From contig JABAKD010000006.1 in assembly GCA_012845835.1 (NCBI GenBank), positions 1,348,116 through 1,412,115 on the forward strand: 64,000 bases of DNA, read 5' to 3'. The position numbers and the translations under genes were made by a program. Positions 56,940-64,000 of the stretch are shown here, one piece after another. The stretch comes from Undaria pinnatifida. Taxonomy: Eukaryota; Sar; Phaeophyceae; Laminariales; Alariaceae. The notes beneath the pieces were generated by a model. It worked only from the letters and a program-made list of their open reading frames with translations, was not told the origin of the DNA and ran no database searches. Numbering within the stretch: position 1 is the first letter of the stretch; the number at the start of each line of letters is the position of its first letter.

Positions 56940-59900
56940 ATGGAGGAGCGGCGGTGGCTTGAAAGTCAACTGGCCACGGCCGCGCGTTGAGATTCATCTA
57001 CGTTACGTTGGATCCCCCGAGGAAGCGCGCTGGCGATGTTGATCTGCACGCACCAAGACCCTCGTATGCCCCCCGTCGAAGTCGTGTAGCGCGCCGGAGC
57101 GAGAGGAAGTTTAATCGGCCCCGGGCCGTCCAAGCAATCGGACCAGATGTATCTTGTCCTCGGTTGTACTCGCCTGATTTTTCCATGCCACCACAACCCA
57201 TCGTCACCGCTGTACCAAAAGTGGGTTCCCTTGGGGAGCACCGTATCGTGGTAGCGACATAACCACTCCACGCGTGGGACACAAGTGTAGCCCGGCGCTT
57301 CAAAACCTTATCCGCTGTTCCGGGAGAGCTCACGCTGTGCCGCCCCAATCCGCATCCGGCGGTAGAAGCGGTTGGTTTGGCGGTGCTGGTCCGGAGTGCC
57401 AGCCCACTAACGCAAAATGTGGGAGCGGGAGAGGGGAAAGTCCATTTCTCGCTCTCAGGATGGTTTGGAGAGTCCCACCTAATGCGTCTTGTATAGCACC
57501 GCGACGACGCCACCTCGTCCCCGGACCTCCCGATGACCGGTGATCTTCTCTACCTCTAGCCGTTGGAGGGCAGCCGAAACGTTGTCTTGAGTGACGTGGC
57601 ACGGAGGGGACTTCTTGTGAAAAATGTTGAGCACATACTGCGTTAGCCCCGCCAGTAGGCATTTGGGTATGTCACTGCTGTCGTGGGGGTTGGCACCGGG
57701 CTTGCAGCATTCAATTGCCGCACGCCGACAAGCGTCTGAACCGGTCAGGTCGGAACCGAGGTCCAAATAGAGGGGGTTGCCACCAAGTGGCGCGCCGTCC
57801 GGGGTCTCGGGCGGAGGGGCAGGAATCGACTGCCAGGATCTTGTAAGGGCCCGTCCAGTTAAGTGCGAGTTTGGCCTTGAGTACCTAGGCGTCCGTGTTC
57901 GCCTTTACACCCTGGCGGATGCTGGAAACAGAGTTGTACACCCACGCACAACCACCCACGGCGAATGTAGGTGCCGGACGCAGCGCGTCGGCGAGGGCGG
58001 AGTTTCGACGGTTAACGCGAGAAACGGCGAGGGCATGGTGTGCGCGAACAATGTCGTTCGCGCGATATTACCCGTCTGTGGCCAAGTTGCAATAAGCCAT
58101 GTGGTGGCGGGCCAGACTTTGGTGTCCCACGACGCCGGTGCGTTCGAAAACCGTCAGAGGGAGACGTGGAAGTCTGCCCATGTGGATCTCGTTGGGCGTC
58201 AGACCCATCGCCGCGCTGACCAAATTGTTGAAAGCAAACTCGACGTTAGGCAGGTGCAAATCCCTATCGTTTTGTCGTTCGTTGGCGACCATAGCCAGCA
58301 TTTGGGCCATAGTGTGGTTCACCCGCTCCACGCGTCCGTTTCTGTTGGGATGATAGGAGCTTGTGGCAAGCCTACGCACTCCCAGCAGCTGGTATACAGC
58401 TTGAAAAATCTTGGAGCCGAAATTGCAGGCCGTTGTCCGAGAGTATAGTGCGCGGACACCCCCACAAGGGGATGTGTTGGTTCACCAAGATATTGGCTGT
58501 ACCTTCGCGGTGAACTCAGCGGCAGTGGTGGGGAACATGTCGGCCCGACGATCGAAACGATCGGTGATCAGCAAGATGTAGGTGTTGTCTCGCGGTGTGA
58601 CCGGAAGGGGGGCGAAGTAGTCGACACGGACGGCGACACCTGGGCCTTCCGGGAGAGGCTTGGAGATGATTGGCCAACGGACAGTCAGTCGCGGGGTTTC
58701 CGCGTTTGACACTTCAAGCACTGGTGAAGCCACCATGCCGATCCGCAAAAAAAAACGCTCTAGCATGCGCAATGTGCGCGTGGTGCCAACGTGGCAAGAA
58801 GTCGTCGAATGGCAAGCTTGCATGACCCAAGGGCGCATGAGTAGGGGGGCGTAGATGCGAACAGGCTCGTCGTTCAACAATCAAGAAACTCGCCCCACAG
58901 AGTTGGGTTTGTCAGACCTTGTCGGTGGCAGTGTCGGGTTACGGACGAGTAGGACAATGCCGTCGTCGGTTGTATGTAATTGCCCTTTAACAGGCAGTCC
59001 GTGGTTGGCCGAAAGGGAGAGACGCTTGTGTGAGGGGTAGCACAACAAAAAGTCGGGTGGCAGGACCGACGGCCGGCCGATAGTGATGTAGCGCATCGCG
59101 GAGTGGCTCGTCGGCTCAGCTTGCTGCGCTCGCCCCCAATCGGCATGTGAACAACGCGCGACGGAATCAGCGAACCGCAATTCAGCAGCGTCGCCGAGGA
59201 CGTCTGACTTTGTAGGTGCAGTCGGCGTGTCGCCAGGAGGAGGCGTAGGCCGTAAGATAGGAATTCCCGCAGGCTCTGCGCGGTCGCAGTCGGACGGAAA
59301 CGGCATAGTGGGGACCTGCGAGGCGGCAAGAGCAGGGGCCGCGGCGATGGGCGGAGCCGACCGCGGCCGTGGAACTCACGGCTGGATCGTAGCCCGCCTG
59401 GCAGATGGTCGAGGGGCCCTGCCGGGCCCGAAGTCATGGTCGACAGCAGGGGGTGCCTTACGGACTGCTGTTGCTGAGCGCCGGCGCGTCCGAGTGGTCC
59501 GAAGATTGCTTCACCATCTGGAGCGCCGGAGAGTCAGGCGAGGCCGAGACGGACACGGCCGGGCCCGTGGGCTCTATCGAGTTAGGTTCTTGTGTAGAAC
59601 TCCTTGAAGGAGTCGGTTGGGCGACGGTCGTCGTGGCACCCGGGGCTTCTGCGGAGCCCGTGCCCGCTGCAGTGGGTGCAGCAAAAACCGAAGAGAACTC
59701 GTTGTCGGCTGCGCGCGAGGCCTCCCCGCGGTCGGGATAGCGATCGATGGTGGTGACGGGTGCAGACACACGAGCGACAAACGTCCCCGAAGGAGCAGAA
59801 ACGCCGTCAATCCTCACACGTGGCCCGTGTGTGCGAAAATCGCAAAAATCGGCAGAGAGAGGTGAAAGGGGGCCCACCCAAGACGGCACGTTCGGTGCGG

Positions 59901-61190
59901 AGCACTAGTCCACCCGAGCCGACACCCAGAATCGGCGAGGAAGGAATGTGTAGCCCGCAAGCCCTTATGAGGTATATACCGCCATCCTCCGCAAGGTTGA
60001 GACTCGTCCGCTTAGTACGGTCATGTTCCGTGGCACGCTCTGGTAAGCGAGACAGGAAGTCGGCGTTGCCGTTCGCGCTTCCTCTTCGGTATTCGAGGGT
60101 GTAGGCGAACGCGGTGAGGAACTCGAGCCATCTCTGGACTCGGGCGTTGTGGTCCCCCACTTTGTTCATGCTTTCGAGTGCCTTGTGGTTAGAAAATATG
60201 CGGAACTTGGTTCCCCAAAGGTAGCCGCGGAGGGGCGTGAGAGCCCAAACGATGCTGCCGGCCTCCAAATCCAGAGGAGTCCAATGTCTTTCCGAGTCGA
60301 GCGTAGCTCGGCTGATATACGCGGTGGGTTTTATGGAGCCGCCCGCCTGCTCCTGTTCGAGAGCGGCGCCAAACCCGTCGATGCAAGTGTCGCAGTACAC
60401 GTGGAACGGACGTCGTGGACGACAGCGTCCCAATTTGAGGAAAATCAGGATCGGCGGGGTTACAAGCTCCGCTGGACTTCTCGCACCAATTTTTCCATAG
60501 CGGGCGTAAATGCAAACGAAACTAACTTCCGGAGAAGCGAGTAAATCGTACAAAGCCTCTTCGGTAAGTCGGGCAAACATTTGCGGTAATACTTGATATC
60601 ACCCATCAGTGCACGCACGCGCTTTACGTCCGTGCGCATCGGCATGTTGATCAATGCTGACACTTTTTCTGCGTTTGGGCGCAGGCCTGCCGGGCAAATG
60701 GAGTGGCCCAGAAAGTTCGCCTCGGTGGCACCCAATCGTGCCTTTGAGGAGGGCGAAAGCTTGAGGTCATGCTTTGGAAGGCGTTCGAAGAGGGAGCGAA
60801 TCGTCTGAGCATGCGCTATCGGATCGGAATCGAACACAATGACATGATCGAGGTATGCCGCCACCTGTTTTAAGTCCTTAACCCCTTTAGAGCCCCCAAA
60901 ATCTCTCCCTATACTAAATTCAAGTAAATTCGTCCCCAACAAGGGTTTCCAGTAGTGAAGGGGTTAATCGCCTCATTGATCACCTTGACGAATCACCACG
61001 CAGGCGAAGCGCTGCTGCATTGAGGCACGACGAGCCACTCGCAGAGACCCGCGAGTGTGTAGAACGCTGTAAGGGTGACCGTAAGGGTGACCATATCCTT
61101 ATGCGAAGCTATCTGGTGGAACGACCGGTCTTCCAGATCGTTCCTTAACAAAATCCCCCAAAAAAGTGCCGAACCCCTTTTGGGGCTCAG
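56940..61190 (-). mobile_element. Ty3/gypsy retrotransposon fossil, 5' part and LTRs not found
   Basis: On the minus strand, from high to low coordinates, there are reverse transcriptase remains (61190-60460, with CEWLVVP and AYLDHVIVFD), RNase H (60450-59990, FHVYCDTCIDGFGAALEQ), a long Pro/Ser-rich spacer (59990-58900), integrase with its zinc-binding and core parts (58880-58060), and a C-terminal region (57760-56960) with a chromodomain-like stretch and the DGLWWHGKI/GPIKLPLAPARY block. It is clearly broken, with roughly half a dozen or more interruptions, and a TTAA MITE sits in the reverse transcriptase. Gag, protease and both LTRs are not recognised. Probably old. Confidence 0.85.
60878..60967 (-). 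mobile_element. TTAA MITE inserted in the Ty3 fossil
   Basis: An 82-bp element between two TTAA copies, starting CCCCTTTAGAGCCCCC and ending AGTAGTGAAGGGG (8-bp inverted ends). Reverse-transcriptase-like sequence lies on both sides. Confidence 0.88.
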
Positions 61191-61554
61191 GTGCATAAAC
61201 AACGCGAACAGCCCCGTTTCCTACATGTACAAAACGGGAAAAAAATATGGGGCAAAGAAAATGGTCTTTTCCAACGAAATTGGGTTAATGTCGAGTCCCG
61301 AAAGCCAGAAAAACGTTTTTGGGGGAAAAGGTGTTGACTCTTATCATAGCAGGCACCAGTATTTTCACTTCGCATATGTTCCCTAAAAGCGCGAGCCGTG
61401 TGCAATTCTGATTGGTTGGGTTCGTCAACCCCCCGCGGGGCTCAGATACATAAAATCATCATGAACACTAGAAAAGCGGTCTTGCCGCGGCCGTGAGCGC
61501 GGAGCAGTACCAGTTTTTTCGTCGTGCAGTGGGTCCCAGGCTTCGGTGTGGGGG

Positions 61555-61860
61555 AGGTGTAACCATTGTATCATGCCATGACCGTAGTCGTGTGACCGTA
61601 GACCCTTGCATCCCTACCATGCCGAGGCGGAACAAGTCGGGTTTTTACCAACCAGGCAGGCATTTGCTTGCACCAAGCGCGAAGCGCCGTGAGGTGTTCG
61701 GCGAGTCGCATGAAGGCTGAGGGATATCCTTCCAGGAACCGCTCGTAAGACGGACTTCGGCACCTTGTGCCTACTTTCTTGCTGATGGATGACTGCGCCA
61801 ATAAGTTCTACTCTGTTTTCTGGTGTGGCCACTCCAGAGACAACAATGGGTATTACTTTG
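61555..61860 (+). repeat. Dispersed family C copy, long form
   Basis: GGTGTAACCATTGTATCATG, GAAGCGCCGTGAGGTGTTCG and GTTTTCTGGTGTGGCCACTC match the 21155 copy. It lies just outside the Ty3 fossil. Confidence 0.78.
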
Positions 61861-62363
61861 TAACTAACTTGTGGGCGCCATACCATACTCACACTAGGTG
61901 ATGCGATCCTTCCCCTTGTGCGGAGTTAGGGTTCTCCACCCCGCACAATATGACCTAACTCGATAACCATCATGGTGACCGCCGAAAAACAAAAAAAAAC
62001 GGTACCCAGGTTGTCTAGCTCACGGCAGTGATTGCCATGTTTTACAGCGTCGTTGCCAAGCCAACGCCAACCCCAATGTACACATAATGATTTGCAGCGT
62101 CGGTGCCAACCGAGGCCAACCATTGCATATATATATATTAAGGGGGGTAACGTCAGGGGGGGTGACTTTTGAGGCTTTTTTGTTGGCATTATTGGCTCGA
62201 TGTCGGCCGCACGAGCGACTCCCCTATTCCTTGTGAGGCTTTGAGCTTTCGTGTGGTTAACCTTCGCCATATTAATCCCAAACGGAACAATAGTAAGCTA
62301 CGTTGCACCATAATGTTATAAGGTCTGATGACCACCACCTCCAGCCGTTGGAGGGGGGGAGAG

Positions 62364-62735
62364 TGTATAAGGCTTAGTTTGGGTAAGCTATTGGTTAACC
62401 TTTTGCAAGTGGTAAAATGGACTAATACCCCACTCATACCTTAACAAATGGCGTCGTCGACAGACCATGGGTTTTTTGGGTCGTGGGTTCAAATCCCACA
62501 TCCACCATAATAAACTTTTTTAGACTTTCCCCATGTCGAACTTGAAAAATACTCGCCCCGGTATACCCAGGAAATGAAACGGCTTGAATAATTGACAGAT
62601 CCGCCCGTATATCCGGCCGACCTGCTATCCCGCCGCTTCAGGGGGGGAGAGTGTTATAAGGCTTAGTTTGGGTAAGCTATTGGTTAACCTTTTGCAAGTG
62701 GTCAAACGGACTAATACCCCACCAAGTCCTGAACG
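62364..62735 (+). mobile_element. TRIM copy with two LTRs
   Basis: LTRs at 62364-62446 and 62652-62735 enclose the same kind of internal region as the array at 54467. A purine tract also precedes the left LTR, so another unit may once have stood there. Confidence 0.8.
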
Positions 62736-62836
62736 ATAAACATAACCCGAACTATTTTCATCTGTGAGGTGCAGAGTCACTCACTCGTTCGACTGGCGGA
62801 AAACACGGTGGTGATTTTTTCTGTTGTTGCTCCTGT

Positions 62837-63216
62837 TGTTATAAGGAAGGCTTAGTGTGGGTAAGCAAGTGGTTAACCTTTTGCAAGTGGCCAAACAGAT
62901 TAACACCCCACTAATATCTCAGCAAGTGGCGTCGTCGACAGACCGCGATGGGTTTTTGAGTCGTGGGTTCGAACCCCATCATCCACAATCATGAACTTTT
63001 TCAGACTTTCCCCATGATCGAACTTGGAAAATACTACCCCCGGTATACCCAGGAAATGAAACCGCTGGGATATTGACACGTCCGCCCGTATATCCGGCCG
63101 ACCTGCTATCCCGCCGTTTGAGGAGGGGAGAGTGTTATAAGGCTTAGTTTGGGTAAGCAAGTGGTTAACCTTTTGCAAGTGGCCAAACGGACTTATACCC
63201 CACTAATTCCTTAACG
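62837..63216 (+). mobile_element. TRIM copy with two LTRs, more diverged
   Basis: LTRs at 62837-62924 and 63133-63216. It is similar in layout to its neighbour 100 bp away. The text after both right LTRs is alike (ACGATAMCATAAC), so the two copies may derive from one duplicated locus. Confidence 0.78.
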
Positions 63217-64000
63217 ATACCATAACATCCCTCCTTTCGTACCGTAGTGTTGATGGCAGCTTCTCCAATCGTGGCCCAGACACAATAATGTAATACCAGG
63301 CGCCTGTTATCACCCTACCCGGCCGGCCCTCTTTCCGAAATGTAACCGCGGTGCTGCTTGTAATCGTCGTTTTCGTGGTTTTCGTCATTTATTGTTCCTT
63401 TTGCAAGTTCCCAAAGGGCTGATTTGAATACAACAAACGCACACAAATTTCATGTCATACTGGTATTAGTCGCATTTAACATGGCGTCATGTTACCCATT
63501 TTTTTTTCGTGTACAAGCACATTACATACTCTGCTGCTTTGTGGAAGGACATTCGATTTACATCGGAACGACATCCATCTATCTGCCGTACGCTATATTC
63601 TCGGAGGACAAGCTGACAACCATCAAAATAGTAGCTATTGACCCCGCAGCTGTTCGGACATTTGCCGGGGAAAATCTTTATCAGCACCTGTCCGGAACAG
63701 ACACGAGACACCACGACACAACAAGCGCTGCGGGCGCCCAAACGCGCAGAGCGAACGGAAATAAGCGTTGAAAAACAGAACCTGACGTGTATTTTAACCC
63801 TTTTGTACTGCAAATAAACATTCCGCTCTGTTCCCAAGCAAGTTGTCCCAAAAACCGCCTCACCCTTTGTAGAACCCCGCCCGCCGCGTTTGGGGGATAA
63901 AGTGCTTAAACTCGGTGTGGGATAGTGTGGAATATGTCTTGCCATGGACGCTAAAGGGCCGATACTGCTAGTTGTGGGTGTCATCCGTTAAACGTCTGTA
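63217..64000. other. Right end of window, nothing named
   Basis: Overlapping frames of 115 (plus) and 165 (minus) codons cross 63424-63984. Neither shows a motif, splice site pair or repeat match that I can name. Confidence 0.4.

Noticed and set aside
56665-57042. Plus frame of 125 codons opposite the 3' end of the Ty3 fossil
   Set aside because: It lies partly antisense to retrotransposon sequence and has no domain of its own.

Overview
The window looks like nuclear DNA of a stramenopile, most probably a brown alga. The grounds are a spliced gene with very long repeat-filled introns, Pro/Ser/Thr linkers of the 'PTSSPTSAPT' kind, and a Ty3 integrase whose wording ('LLMRPWVMQACHS', 'LRMLERF') I associate with brown algal elements. 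The last point is recollection, not a search. No rRNA, full tRNA, operon or CRISPR array is visible.

The main content is one minus-strand host gene, assembled here from sequence alone. Twelve exons run from 45185 (signal peptide) down to 1107 (cytoplasmic tail), and the gene continues beyond the window start. Every exon has an AG acceptor and a GT donor, and all eleven junction phases agree, giving 848 uninterrupted codons over 44 kb. The product reads as a type I membrane protein: a signal peptide, two related extracellular domains (motifs IRALFLDIS/FDM and VKAAFFDLE/FDM), a Ser/Thr/Pro linker, a large acidic Gly/Ser-rich exon, one transmembrane helix and a short acidic tail. Intron 1 is about 20.8 kb.

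The introns hold degenerate copies of the 3' ends of the exons just upstream of them, with their donor sites (exons 2, 5, 6, 7, 9 and 11). The acceptor of exon 2 is carried by a 137-bp tandem repeat present three times. This points to repeated local duplication across exon/intron borders.

Mobile DNA fills the rest. There is an 80-90 bp TTAA-target MITE family (at least 13 copies, four in a tandem array), a 1660-bp hAT-like element (51185-52844) with an 8-bp target duplication and GGGTC subterminal arrays, and a 779-bp Harbinger-like element (17423-18201). Two tRNA-derived SINE families and several unnamed dispersed families are also present.

From 45.2 to 54.4 kb the window is intergenic: an AT-rich stretch, CAA/CACCA low-complexity DNA, a SINE and the hAT element between inverted 350-bp repeats. 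From 54.4 to 63.2 kb there are miniature LTR (TRIM) elements, including a tandem array with five LTRs, on both sides of a decayed minus-strand Ty3/gypsy fossil (about 56940-61190) whose reverse transcriptase region is split by a TTAA MITE. The last 0.8 kb shows nothing I can name.
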